Origin: Bufo bufo
Taxonomy: Eukaryota > Chordata > Amphibia > Anura > Bufonidae
Direction of reading: 5' to 3'
Assembly (NCBI RefSeq): GCF_905171765.1
Contig: NC_053390.1
Location: forward strand, 502,363,336 to 502,427,335
DNA: 64,000 bases
The notes beneath the pieces are model-generated. The model made no database searches. It worked only from the letters and a program-made list of their open reading frames with translations, and had not been told where the DNA came from. Made by a program: the position numbers and the translations under genes. Shown here one piece after another: positions 1-10,887 of this stretch. Numbering within the stretch: position 1 is the stretch's first letter; each line of letters starts with the position of its first letter.

Positions 1-155
1 TGTGCATGGCATTCCTCACCTGGTACGTGAGTTGTAACATCTTAAAGGGCCCTGCAACAGTACCTGCGCAAGCTGCAATTGGCGTCACAAACTAAAAACT
101 ATTAATATTGCGCCAGTGTGCATCTGTCCCAATCCGGATTACTGCACACACCCAC
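1..155 (+). mobile_element. LTR fragment (3' end), gypsy-like family
   Basis: The first ~155 bases closely resemble the reverse strand of the solo LTR at 52645-53669. Both contain TGGCATTCCT, then CTTAAAGGGCCCTG, then GCTGCAATTGGC followed by GTCAC or ATCAC. Here it reads on the plus strand and ends about CACCCACCGG, just beyond the stop codon of the Penelope-like element. Its other end lies outside the window, so a solo LTR cannot be told from the end of a full element. The exact end and any target duplication were not resolved. Confidence 0.6.
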
Positions 156-161
156 CGGAAT

Positions 162-740
162 CTATAGGAATCCGAAGATCTCCAGTTCTGCATTGAGACC
201 TTTTGGGATAAGGCTCCCAAATTTGTAAATTTTTCTTGATTCTGCTCTAGACATGGTCTCCACATGTTTACCTCCTCACCAATTTTTGTCAATCCTTTCT
301 AGAGCAGTGAATGTTAACCCCTTACAGTCTTTGTTATGGGCCTTCTTAAAATGTCTAGAAAGAGAGTGTTTTATGTATCCATTTTTTATATTTGTCCGGC
401 CTATGTATTGTTTTCGGCACGGACATTGTATCATATAGATTACACTGGTAGAATCACATGTAAGAAAGTGTCTGATTTCTACCAAAAAAGAATTTTGGGT
501 TGAGGTCACCTGAGTGTTTGTTTAGGGAATACCGTGCTTTTGCAACCACGACATTTACCACATCTGTAAAAGCCTTTAAGACCAATCCAATTATGCATTA
601 TGGTCGGTTTCTTATTCTTATGTTTGATTGATGGGGCTATCTTGATACCTAAGTTGGATGTCCTAGTATATGTTATTTGGGGTACCGTAGGTACTAACGG
701 GCCTAAAAATTTGTCTTGCAAGATATGATGCCAATGTCGT
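162..740 (-). pseudogene. PLE C-terminus with GIY-YIG endonuclease, frameshifted
   Basis: This continues the RT beyond the insertion. The first segment (740-506) reads IKRHWHHILQDKFL, then PQITYTRTSNLGIKIAPS, then the Cys-rich GFYRCGKCRGCKST that precedes the nuclease in PLEs. After a frameshift near 505 comes the GIY-YIG core: SVIYMIQCPC and KQYIGRT, then SLSRHFKKAHNKD. The end, GLNAELEIFGFL followed by a stop at 162-164, lies in yet another frame. The nuclease would nick target DNA for target-primed reverse transcription. At least two frameshifts make this copy non-functional. Confidence 0.85.
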
Positions 741-1139
741 TTAACCACTACAGGACCGCCGTACGCAGGATTGCGTCTTTGCGGCAGCCCTGTTATTCTG
801 GGTGGACGCGACGGCGCGTCCTCTCACGAGACGCGATATTTCCTGTGAACGCGCGCACACAGGCGCGCGCGTTCACAGGAACCGGAGGTGAACTAGCTGA
901 TCTACAGCCTGCCAGCGGCGATCGTTCGCTGGCAGGCTGTAGATGCGATTTTTTTAACCCCTAAAAGGTATATTAGACGCTGTTTTGATAACAGCGTCTA
1001 ATATACCTGCTACCTGGTCCTCTGGTGGTCCCTTTTGCTTGGATCGACCACCAGAGGACACAGGCAGCTCTGTAATAAGTATCACCAAACACCACTATAC
1101 TACACCTCCCCCGTCACTTATTAACCCCTTATTAACCCC

Positions 1140-2240
1140 TGATCACCCCATATTAGACTCCCTGATCACCCCCCTGTCATTGATCACCCCCCTGTCATTG
1201 ATCACCCCCCTGTAAGGCTCCATTCAGACGTCCGTATGTGTTTTGCGGATCCGATCCATGGATCCGGAAAAAAGCAAAACACATACTACGGACGTCTGAA
1301 TGGAGCCTTACAGGGGGGTGATCAATGACATATAGCCCATATAGACTCCCTGATCACCACCCTGTCATTGATCGCCCCCTGTAAGGCTGGCTCCATTCAG
1401 AGGTCCGTATGTGTTTTGCGGATCCACGGATCCATGGATCGGATCTGCTAAACACATACGGACGTCTGAATGGAGCCTTACAAGGGGGTGATCACCCCAT
1501 ATAGACTCCCTGATCACCCCCTGTCATTGATCACCCCCTTGTAAGGCTGGCTCCATTCAGAGGTCCATATGTGTTTTGCGGATCCACGGATCGGATCCGC
1601 AAAACACATACGGACGTCTGAATGGAGCCTTACAGGGGGGTGATCAATGACAGGGGGGTGATCACCCCATATAGACTCCCTGATCACCCCCCTGTCATTG
1701 ATCACCCCCCTGTAAGGCTCCATTCAGACGTCCGTATGTGTTTTGCAGATCCGATCCATAGATCTGTGGATTTGCAAAACACATACGGACCTCTAAATGG
1801 AGCCTTACAGGGGGGTGATCACCCCATATAGACTCCCTGATCACCCCCCTGTCATTGATCACCCCCCTGTAAGGCTCCATTCAGACGTCCGTATGTGTTT
1901 TGCGGATCCGATCCATGGATCCGTGGATCCGCAAAACACATACGGACCTCTGAATGGAGCATTACAGGGGGGTGATCACCCCATATAGACTCCCTGATCA
2001 CCCCCTGTCATTGATCACCCCCTGTAAGGCTCCATTCAGACGTCCGTATGTGTTTTGCGGATCCGATCCATGGATCCGTGGATCCGCAAAACACATACGG
2101 ACCTCTGAATGGAGCCTTACAGGGGGGTGATCAATGACAGGGGGGTGATCAATGACAGGGTGGTTATCACCCCATATAGACTCCCTGATCACCCCCCTGT
2201 CATTGATCACCCCCCTGTAAGGCTCCATTCAGACATTTAT
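1140..2240. repeat. GGATCC-rich satellite inside TTAA element copy 1
   Basis: About six units spaced roughly 155-175 bp apart. Each contains GTCCGTATGTGTTTTGCGG, a GGATCC cluster, an inverted copy of the first motif, and runs of a short unit built on GATCACCCCCCTGTCATT. Each unit is itself an inverted repeat. The short ORFs here are translations of the repeat and are not genes. Confidence 0.85.
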
Positions 2241-3640
2241 TTGGCACAAGTTAGCGGAAATTGATTTCTTTTATTTTTTTATTTTTTTGTTTTTTCTTAC
2301 AAAGTCTCATATTCCACTAATTTGTGACAAAAAATAAAATCTCACATGAACTCACCATACCCCTCACGGAATCCAAATGCGTAAAATTTTTTAGACATTT
2401 ATATTCCAGACTTCTTCTCACGCTTTAGGGCCCCTAAAATGCCAGGGCAGTATAAATACCCCACATGTGACCCCATTTTGGAAAGAAGACACCTCAAGGT
2501 ATTCTGTGAGGGGCATGGCGAGTTCATGTAAATTTTATTTTTTGTCACAAGTTAGCGGAAAGGGAGACTTTGTGAGAAAAAAAAAAAAAAAATCAATTTC
2601 CGCTAAACTTCTATGAACTCGCCATGCCCCTCACGGAATACCTTGGGGTGTCTTCTTTCCAAAATGGGGTCAAATGTGGGGTATTTATACTGCCCTGGCA
2701 TTTTAGGGGCCCTAAAGCGTGAGAAGAAGTCTGGGATCCAAATGTCTAAAAATGCCCTCCTAAAAGGAATTTGGGCCCCTTTGCGCATCTAGGCTGCAAA
2801 AAAGTGTCACACATGTGGTATCACCGTACTCAGGAGAAGTTAGGCAATGTGTTTTGGGGTGTCATTTTACATATACCCATGCTGGGTGAGATAAATATCT
2901 CGGTCAAATGACAACTTTGTATAAAAAAATGGGAAAAGTTGTCTTTTAGAGAGATATTTCTCTCACCCAGCATGGGTATATGTAAAAAGACACCCCAAAA
3001 CACATTGCCCAACTTCTCCTGAGTACGGCGATACCACATGTGTGACACTTTTTTGCAGCCTAGGTGGGCAAAGGGGCCCACATTCCAAAGAGCACCTTTA
3101 GGATTTCACAGGGCATTTTTTACACATTTTGATTTCAAACTACTTCTCACGCATTAGGTCCCCTAAAATGCCAGGGCAGTATAAATACCCCACAAGTGAC
3201 CCCATTTTGGAAAGAAGACACCCCAAGGTATTCCGTGAGGGGCATGGCGAGTTCCTAGAATTTTTTGTCACAAGTTAGCGGAAAATGATGATTTTTATTT
3301 CTTTTTTTTTCTTACAAAGTCTCATATTCCACTAACTTGTGACAAAAAATAAAAACTTCCATGAACTCACTATGCCCATCACGAAATACCTTGGGGTGTC
3401 TTCTTTCCAAAATGGGGTAATTTGTGGGGGGTTTCTACTGTCTGGGCATTGTAGAACCTCAGGAAACATGACAGGTGCTCAGAAAGTCAGAGCTGCTTCA
3501 AAAAGCGGAAATTCACATTTTTGTACCATAGTTTGTAAACGCTATAACTTTTACCCGAACCATTTTTTTTTTTTACCCACACATATTTTTTTTTTATCAA
3601 TGACAAGTAGAACAATAAATTGAGAGAAAAATTTATATAG
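2240..3640. repeat. Inverted AT-rich modules inside TTAA element copy 1
   Basis: Modules carrying GTCACAAGTTAGCGGAAA, CCCCATTTTGGAAAGAAGA, TACTGCCCTGGCATTTTAGG and ACCCAGCATGGGTATATG recur in alternating orientation. One clear hairpin has arms at about 2862-2925 and 2940-3000. The same modules fill 54.9-57.8 kb in copy 2. They have no coding content. Confidence 0.8.
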
Positions 3641-3866
3641 AAATGTAGTTTTTTTTAAAAAAATTTACAACTGAAAGTGAAAAATGTCAGCAGCAATGAA
3701 ATACCACCAAATGAAAGCTCTATTAGTGAGAAGAAAAGGAGGTAAAATTCATTTGGGTGGTAAGTTGCATGACCGAGCAATAAACCGTGAAAGTAGTGTA
3801 GTGCAGAATTGTAAAAAGTGGTCTGGTCATTAAGGGTGTTTAAGCTAGGGGGGCTGAGGTGGTTAA

Positions 3867-5178
3867 TAATTGATTCGATTTGTCTATATTGTACACAGTA
3901 TGGTAAGACCAATCTAATATTTGCATTATTGGATATAGTTTGTTGCGTTTTTGGTGTAAGAAGAGTTGTTCTAGATATACTTCTTACTTTCTCAAGTGCT
4001 TCCTCTATAGTCTCGGATGCATACTCTTTTTCTAGGAATTTTTCTTTCATAACGGATGCCTCATTCTCAAATTCTAAATTCTCCGTACAATTACGTTTTA
4101 AACGCCGAAACTGACCAAAGGGGACATTTAGGAGCCAATTAGGCAAGTGACAGCTAGAATATAAAATAAACCCATTTCTGGCTATGGGCTTATGGTACGT
4201 ACTACAAATGTATTTCTTATCTTTCTGAGTAATTAAAAGATCTAGATATTCTATTTCCCTTCTATTCTCATTTGTTGTAAACACTAAGTTATACGTATTT
4301 TTATTTAATTCTGCTATAAATGCTATCAGTTCTTCCTCTTTTCCCTTCCATATCAGCAGCACGTCATCAATGTACCTTTTCCAGAGCACCAGGTTGCCCC
4401 CACGCTGTGGATCAATGTATTCTTGCTCCCAATGTGCTAGGAACAAGTTTGCGTAGCTGGGGGCAAACCTGGTGCCCATGGCGGTACCTTTTGCTTGTAG
4501 ATAATGATGACCTTCAAAATAAAAATAATTGTGTTCAAGGATATGTTTCACCCCTTCTAATATAAAATCAATCTGTTGTTGTTTAAAATTACCCTGGGAT
4601 CCCAATATGGCTCTCAGGGCACAAATCCCTTGGCCATGATCTATTATGGTATACAGTGATTGTATATCTAAAGTTGCCATAATCCAGTTCGAATTGATTT
4701 CCAACTTCTCCAACATTTGGATAATTTGTGTTGCATCCTTCAAGTAGGATTTTGTATTTTTAACTAGTGGTTGTAACCACGTATCCAAATATTTGGACAA
4801 ATTGGACGCAAGGGAACCAACTCCCGATACTATGCGGCGTCCCAGGGGGTCCACTAGGTTCTTGTGTACCTTGGGCAAACAATAAAATACTGGGAGTCTC
4901 CCTGGTGTTCCCATTATAAAATCAAATTCTTGTTTGGATAATATCCCCAGCTCTAGGCCTCTATTACAATAGTCCCCTAGTTCTTCATTATATTTCATAG
5001 TGGGATCAGATTCTAGTCTCTTATAAGTAGTATTGTCTAATAGTTGTTTGAGACATTCATCATTGTATTTGTTTGCATTCAAAATCACAATGGCTCCGCC
5101 TTTGTCGGCGGGGCGAATAGTGATTTGCTCTTTTTTCTGTAACTCTTTAATTGCCATTATTTCTTTATTTTTTAAATT
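3867..5178 (-). pseudogene. PLE reverse transcriptase, N-terminal and central part
   Basis: An open minus-strand frame begins near 5178 (the first Met is at 5157) and runs to the insertion junction at 3866, about 435 residues. It starts with the PLE-typical IRPADKGGAIVI motif. PVFYCLPKVHK and GRRIVSGVGS follow, then LDIQSLYT (catalytic Asp of RT motif A), GTAMGTRFAPSYANLFL, WKRYIDDVLLIW (the YIDD active site), and TYHKPIARNGFI with SSCHLPNW. Together these motifs identify a PLE, of Neptune/Penelope type, rather than a LINE or LTR polymerase. The frame stays open into the inserted element as far as 3655, but those last ~70 residues come from the insert. No complete N-terminus was found. Confidence 0.88.
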
Positions 5179-5180
5179 GT

Positions 5181-5500
5181 AATCACATCGAATATGCGAT
5201 CTATTTCATCACTTGAGAATAATCGTGTACTATACACAAGTATTATACACAAACACTATTTATGTAATATAGACATAAGAATATATTTAGTTCAGCACAT
5301 TGATTTGTTTTTCACTTTGTTTTCACTTTATATTTATCATTATTCTTACACATATACTTTATTTATTACTAGATTTCATTCATGTAATAAAATGTATATA
5401 TTATGTAATGTATACACTGTCACCTTTAAGTATTACACTATTGTAGAGATTATAGTGCGTATTGTCCTATAGGAATTCTTTCTTACAGGCACTAGAATTA
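5181..5500. other. AT-rich DNA, no gene recognised
   Basis: A low-complexity, AT-rich stretch between the PLE coding region and the Harbinger-type MITE. It could be the decayed 5' part of the PLE. No ORF with recognisable similarity was seen on either strand. Confidence 0.4.
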
Positions 5501-5994
5501 GGCTACTTTCACACTAGCGTTCAGAGAGGATCTGTGCAGACACCAGACGGATCCTCTCCTATAATGCAGACGTTTGGATCCGTTCAGAATGGATCCGTCT
5601 GCATTATAGTTTAGAAAAAATTCTAAGTGTGAAAGTTGTTCAGACGGATCCGTCCAGACTTTACATTGAAAGTCAATGGGGGACAGATCCATTTGAAAAT
5701 TGAGCCATATTGTGTCAACTTCAAACGGATCCGTCCCCATTGACTTACATTATAAGTCTGGACGGATCCGTTTGCCTCTGCACGGCCAGGCGGATACCCG
5801 AACGCTGCAAGCAGCATTCCGGTGTCCGCCTGCTGAGAGGAGCGGAGGCTGAACGCTGCCAGACTGATGCATTCTGAGCGGATCCGCATCCACTCAGAAT
5901 GCATTGGGGCAGTACGGATGCGTTCGGGGCCGCTTGTGAGAGCCTTCAAACAGAGCTCACAAGCGGAGCCCCGAACGCTAGTGTGAAAGTAGCC
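5501..5994. mobile_element. PIF/Harbinger-type MITE, copy 1
   Basis: Inverted ends GGCTACTTTCACACTAGCGTT and its complement, flanked by TTA at 5498-5500 and 5995-5997. The three-base TWA duplication and GG-starting ends fit PIF/Harbinger. The interior is non-coding and largely self-complementary, with many ACGGATCCGT boxes. A second copy sits at 23531-24055. It would need a transposase supplied from elsewhere. Confidence 0.8.
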
Positions 5995-5997
5995 TTA

Positions 5998-7023
5998 TGT
6001 GTATTAGGTTTACTATGAACGAAACTACCATGAATTTTCCATCATAAAGCAACCTTTTTGTATAATTTCCTTTATAGACTAGGTTAATGAGACCATTGGG
6101 CATAACATACTCAAAAAGCGCATCTTTACAAAGAAAAACGCATGGAAAACGCATACTAACCAAAATTGAGATTTTTCGAACTCCAGACCAGATTTTGTAT
6201 GTCTCCTGAAAGGGATATAAAATGGATCATAGGAAGTTGGGAGGTGACCACTGAGGAAGGGGAAAGAAATCCCCGAAACGCGTTTGGTGCTACGAAGTAC
6301 ATACCCAACTGGACATCCTCACTGGAAGCCCGTGCGCTAATATCCCGACACATGTAAAAGTTGGAGCGCTCCAATACAGAAAGAAAAAAGTTCGGAAGAT
6401 CAGCCATCTAAATCGGTCAGTACAAGTCCACTTCTCGCGAGTACATATCCAGGTCACATGACCAGACTCGAGATTTTGGTATAATGATCGAGAGGCAGTA
6501 GTGGCACACAAGCTAAGTGAGACACCGAACATTTGGATCGCGGGATATACGAAAGTTACCGTGAGTAAAAAAACTGATGCTCTTTGTGTTTAAATCGGAC
6601 ATTTACCGAATATTGGAGAACGATTCATTGAACGATTTATTGTTACATTATCTATAAGAAAATAAGCCCAATATAAGGTCAAAGGAGACCAATAGAGATA
6701 CAGGAGGTACATTGATTGGACAAATCATATCACATCTTTGGGACCTGTTCGGGCCTGTGCAGAATGTTTTGCTATTTTCCATCTAGGATTTACGGTTCCC
6801 CCTTCTTTCTGGATGTTTTATTGGACTTTTATTATATTTTTTTAGGTAAATTTTTTAGGGATTTTTAACATTATTGTTGCTGCAGCAATTATTAATATTG
6901 AGTTTCAGTATATGTTTGTATCTTATGTGATATATTAAATATTGTGAATTACCTAGAGAATACTGCTACGACTGATATTTATCTCATACGGGGGAGTGCC
7001 AGTTTCAAAACCACATTATATAT
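5998..7023 (+). other. Probable PLE-derived non-coding region
   Basis: No gene was recognised. The hammerhead-like fold at 6247-6288 suggests this is the terminal (pseudo-LTR) part of a PLE reading rightward, opposite to the coding copy at 157-5180. The remainder, including the AT-rich 6820-7000, carries no recognisable protein. Confidence 0.4.
6247..6288 (+). ncRNA. Hammerhead-like ribozyme motif
   Basis: The core CTGAGGA (6251-6257) is followed by a stem GGGG/CCCC (6259-6262 with 6271-6274) and then GAAAC (6275-6279). Flanking ACCA (6247-6250) and TGGT (6285-6288) can form stem I, and AC/GT can form a minimal stem III before the expected cleavage position. Hammerheads with very short stem III are known in PLEs. 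An extra A (6258) lies between the core and stem II, so activity is uncertain. Confidence 0.5.
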
Positions 7024-7662
7024 AGAGAGGTTCTCCTGCTGGTGAGGTCCTCTTCAGGCATGGAGTTTAGCCTGCTCACAGTGAACTGTCTATTTCCCAT
7101 ACACCAGACGGACCTTTTCTATGTGTTATACACAGAGAGGTTCTCCTGCTGGTGAGGTCCTCTTCAGACATGGAGTTTAGCCTGCTCACAGTGAACTGTC
7201 TATTTCCCATACACCAGACGGACCTTTTCTATGTGTTATACACAGAGAGGTTCTCCTGCTGGTGAGGTCCTCTTCAGACATGGAGTTTAGCCTGCTCACA
7301 GTGAACTGTCTATTTCCCATACACCAGACGGACCTTTTCTATGTGTTATATATAGAGAGGTTCTCCTGCTGGTGAGGTCCTCTTCAGGCATGGAGTTTAG
7401 CCTGCTCACAGTGAACTGTCTATTTCCCATACACCAGACGGACCTTTTCTATGTGTTATATACAGAGAGGTTTTCCTGCTGGTGAGGTCCTCTTCAGGCA
7501 TGGAGTTTAGCCTGCTTACAGTGAACTGTCTATTTCCCATACACCAGACGGACTTTTTCTATGTGTTATCTACAGAGCGGTTCTCCTGCTGGTGAGGTCC
7601 TCTTCACGTATGGAGTTTAGCCTGCTCACAGTGAACTGTCTATATCCCATACACCAGACGGC
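7024..7662 (+). repeat. 110-bp tandem repeat, ~5.8 copies
   Basis: The unit begins AGAGAGGTTCTCCTGCTGG and recurs at 7024, 7134, 7244, 7354, 7464 and 7574, an exact 110-bp period with few substitutions. The last unit is partial. Uniform spacing and high similarity point to recent expansion. No gene is associated. Confidence 0.93.
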
Positions 7663-8347
7663 AATACAGGTGCAGAAGATGTCTGGCTTTGCAGTTGTAG
7701 TAGCAGTTGGTTGCAGCAGTGACAGTGTGGAACATGATGGACAAGGTGCAGGAGATGATGTCTGGCTGTGGTGGGTTTGCAGTGGCGGGAGGAGCGGACA
7801 TGTTACTAGCAGACGAACCTAGAAATGATTTTCTTTTGCCAAACATTTGCTAACCAAATCTACCTCTGTCTACCACACACATTTTTTTCCAGAAACAGTT
7901 GCTTTACACCCACATTTTTCACTTTCACAAGGGGTAACAGGACAAAATGCACCCCACATGATGTATAGCCGCATGGCAGGCTTCAGAGTGGAAGGAGCAC
8001 CATATGGCGGTTAGGAGAGAGGATTTAGCTGTAATGGTAATTGGGAGCTATGGTGGCCCTAGAGTGGAAACCCCCAAAAGTGACCCCATTCCAGAAACTA
8101 CACCCCCGTACGAACAGTTTAAGCGGTGGAAAGGGTACTTTTTACCAAACAGGTGTCTCACAGAAGGCAGAAATACTAGAGAGAGGATTTCAAAGCACAC
8201 ATTTGTAAAAATGAAAAATTACTAGCAGACCCCAATTTTTCACTTACACAAGGGGTTAAAGGAGAAAATGCACCCCAGTATATGTTCCCCATTTTGCGAA
8301 CACCCCATATGTGCTCGTAGACTGCTGTATTGGCGCACAGCAGGCCT

Positions 8348-9124
8348 CTACAGGCAAAGTGCAAAATATGGTTTTTGCAGGCCTGAATTGGCAGACATGG
8401 ATTTTAGCTGCCATTCAAACCGCTTCCTGTTCATGGTCTGACTGCAAACTGGAGTCTGGTAGAAAATGTCAGAATTCCAATATTGTCTAACGTTTGCCTT
8501 CTTTACTACGCCCATATGCAGCACGAGTCCCCAAAACTTCATCATCTCTGCTGCATCTACTGGGGTCCAACCTAGGGGTCTAGTGTATGGCAAACTAGGG
8601 TTCTGAGCAATGAATTGTTGGGCGTATAAGTTGGTTTGGGCCACCATTAGATTTACAAAATCTTCAGAGAAGAAGATTTTGAAAAAATCTAGCTCAGTGA
8701 AGTCCGCACAATCTATCAGAATTCCTGAGTGGCCCACGAACTCCGGAATTTGGGGCTGATAATTGTCAGGGGGTGGGGTCCATGTGGGCTCACTCTGGGG
8801 GGCTGCCTCCACTGCTACCCTGTAACACCTTCTAAAGCAGGCATGCTCAACCTGCGGCCCTCCAGCTGTTGCAAAACTACAACTCCCAGCATGCCCGAAC
8901 AGCCTACAGCAGGGCATTGTGGGAGTTGTAGTTTTACAGCAGCTGGAGGGCCGCAGGTTGAGCATGCCTGTTCTAAAGGGTCCCTCATCAGCGGATGATG
9001 ATGAGGGGGTAGAGGAGTAGAGGAAAGTGGCATCCTCTTCTTCCTCCCTGGCAGACTCTGTATCAGAGGCAAGCATGGCGTATGCCTCTTCAGCTGAGTA
9101 TAGTCGTTGGGATGAATGGGACAT
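8348..9124 (-). pseudogene. piggyBac-type transposase, N-terminal fragment with MITE inside
   Basis: The 258-residue frame starts at Met 9124 with an acidic Ser/Glu-rich N-terminus, as in vertebrate piggyBac-derived (PGBD) proteins. The transposase core then begins: TELDFFKIFFSEDFVNLMV, GWTPVDAAEMMKFWGLVLHMG, VRQYWNSDIFYQTPV and MNRKRFEWQLKSM. The frame breaks at 8348, well before the catalytic Asp residues, so no active enzyme can be made. Residues from about 49 to 98 are translated from an inserted hAT MITE (8838-8970 plus its duplication), which happens to keep the frame open. The alternative that this is a domesticated PGBD gene is unlikely because the catalytic half is missing. Confidence 0.85.
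8838..8970. mobile_element. hAT-type MITE, 133 bp
   Basis: The ends CAGGCATGCTCAACCTGCGG and its complement are flanked by a perfect 8-bp duplication, TTCTAAAG, at 8830-8837 and 8971-8978. CAG-starting ends and 8-bp duplications define hAT. The two arms are nearly complementary over their whole length. It lies inside the piggyBac transposase frame. Confidence 0.92.
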
Positions 9125-9418
9125 TTTTATTTTATTGGGGTGTGACGTGTGAAACGTGTAAACCTTTATTTAGTGTGCGGAGTGTATGTAGTGTTTTCAC
9201 ACGTGAAGGGGCTTGTAATAAATTTGAAATTTAAATTTATAAGAAAAGTTCTAAAAAAAAACAAAGCATTTTCTGCAAAAAAAATAATATTACTTGCAGC
9301 GCAAACTGAGCAGACGCGATCAGTAATGGACACTACTGATCGGTGCTCAGTGGTTGCAAAATGCACGTACACAGATGGTGCATTCGTGCTGAAATCTAAA
9401 CTGACACTAACTGAAATT

Positions 9419-9421
<3 letters not shown>

Positions 9422-9463
<42 letters not shown>
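9422..9463. repeat. (TA)n microsatellite
   Basis: An uninterrupted run of alternating T and A of about 40 bases. Confidence 0.95.
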
Positions 9464-9466
<3 letters not shown>

Positions 9467-10887
9467 ACTAACTAACTAAAACTAACTACCACTAACTGCA
9501 GTTATTTTTTCACACATAAATGTGAAAAAAACCCTCAAATGTGCAGATGCTACTGAGTACACTACTGATTGTGCGTGCTGCAGAGCACCACAGATTGTAT
9601 AAAACGTTACTACATTGGCTAAAAATTACTTATATCTATATATATAGAAATATATAACTCTATATATATTTATATAAACTACCAGTCCAAAAAAAATTAA
9701 ATATGAAAAAAATTTGCAAAAAAATCAGCACAAATAATCCGCAGGAGCTGATCAGGCAGGTATGCACTGAAAAGCACTTGGCGGTCACAGCTCTCACACA
9801 GAAGAAATGATGCAGAGCTGGAAAATGGTTAAAAAAATAAAAAAATAAAAAAATACCAAAAAAAGTGCACGGACCAAATGGTGTCCGTAAAAAAAAAGAA
9901 TGGGGGTGATGGGGGGTGGGAAGGGACAGGAACAGAGGGATCTGGAACAGCTGCAAATGAAAAAATAAATAAATTGTGCAGCTATTCCAGATGTTGTTGT
10001 TCTTTCTTCTTTTCAGCAGCAAAGGCGTTAAATTCATAGTTGTGGTACAGCACAAGTCCCAGCAAGCCACAGCAGCACAGAACCTATCTGCAAGCAGTCA
10101 CTAGCTAGAATGGCTGCATGCAGGGACGTTCTGCCTCTTCCTGTGCAGCTATAGCGCTGACATTGGCTTGAGCGTTGTTTCAGCCAATCACGGCGCTGGC
10201 AGGGGACCCAAAACACTGGTGTCCCCTGCCTCACCTCGGATGTGACCGGTGCTGACCAGTTCAGCACCAGCCACTGTCCCCTGACCTCCTCCCGACCCTC
10301 CCCGCAGCTGCTGACAGCTTCCTGTGCTGCGATGTGACCGACACATTGATCATCCAATTGCAGCGCTTGGAGCTGCAGGGGAGTGGAGCTGCACCATGCT
10401 GCTCTTTCAAGGCATAGCTGCCTGACGGTAAGAGCAGCCATGGTGCAGCGATTCCACCCCGATCTTCCCCCAGACCTCATGAAGTACATGTACATCATGG
10501 GTCTTTAAGTCCCGTCAAGATATGACGTACATGTATGTCATGGGTCCTTAAGGGGTTAAAACAGCACCCAGCAGCTATGGTACTCGCGAGCGGCCGCCAT
10601 ATTTAAATTCCCACCCACCGAGGTACAGTCCTGATCAAAAGTTTAAGAAAATCATATTTTACATTGTTGGATCTTAACAAGGTTCCAAGTAGAGCTTCAA
10701 CATGCAACAAGAAGAAATGGGAGTGAGACAAAACATTTTTTGAGCATTCAATTAATTAAAAATAGCGATTAAACTGAAACAGGCTGTTTTTCAGCTGATC
10801 CAAATTTTAGGACCACATGCCTTTAAAAGGCCAAATCTGTGCAAAGATGTGGATTCATTGTCATTTTCTGTCAGGTAGTCACACGTT

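Larger units (their letters stand above)
745..3862. mobile_element. TTAA-flanked non-autonomous transposon, copy 1 (piggyBac-like)
   Basis: Flanked by TTAA at 741-744 and 3863-3866 and inserted in the PLE RT gene. The ends read CCACTACAGGACCGCC on the left and GGCTGAGGTGG on the right, so the inverted repeats are short and imperfect. No transposase was seen. Inside are a GC-rich end with inverted repeats (780-1010), a GGATCC-rich satellite (about 1140-2240) and alternately inverted modules of an AT-rich repeat (2240-3640). The same architecture in reverse orientation occurs at 54643-59658. TTAA targeting and CC/GG ends suggest piggyBac-type mobilisation, but another TTAA-specific transposase is possible. 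Confidence 0.8.
157..5180 (-). mobile_element. Penelope-like retroelement, interrupted
   Basis: A minus-strand PLE with the usual order: reverse transcriptase first (5178-3867), then a GIY-YIG endonuclease (740-162). It is split by the TTAA-flanked element at 745-3862. If that element and one TTAA are removed, the RT reading frame runs straight through the junction (IESI followed by IKRHWH), so the insertion is secondary. The 5' end is unclear: readable protein stops near 5180 and AT-rich DNA follows. Frameshifts in the endonuclease half mark it as inactive. Confidence 0.85.
7663..10557 (-). mobile_element. Decayed piggyBac-family transposon
   Basis: A transposase fragment at 8348-9124 reads on the minus strand. 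A plausible 5' end lies at 10557, where the minus strand starts TTAACCCCTTAAGG. The left boundary was not resolved. The region 7900-8350 holds AAGTGACCCCATTCCAG and related sequence similar to the AT-rich modules of the two large TTAA elements, so these families may be related. A TA microsatellite lies at 9422-9463. The rest is non-coding. Confidence 0.5.

Noticed and set aside
1514..2228. Repeated ~69-codon ORFs containing RGVINDRGVI or HPPVIDHPPV
   Set aside because: They are translations of the inverted satellite units in the TTAA element. They appear in both orientations.
10558..10623. A further TTAA element flanking Tc1 element A
   Set aside because: AGGGGTTAA-type sequence occurs near 10550 and 16630, but the sequences between are too short and unmatched to define ends.
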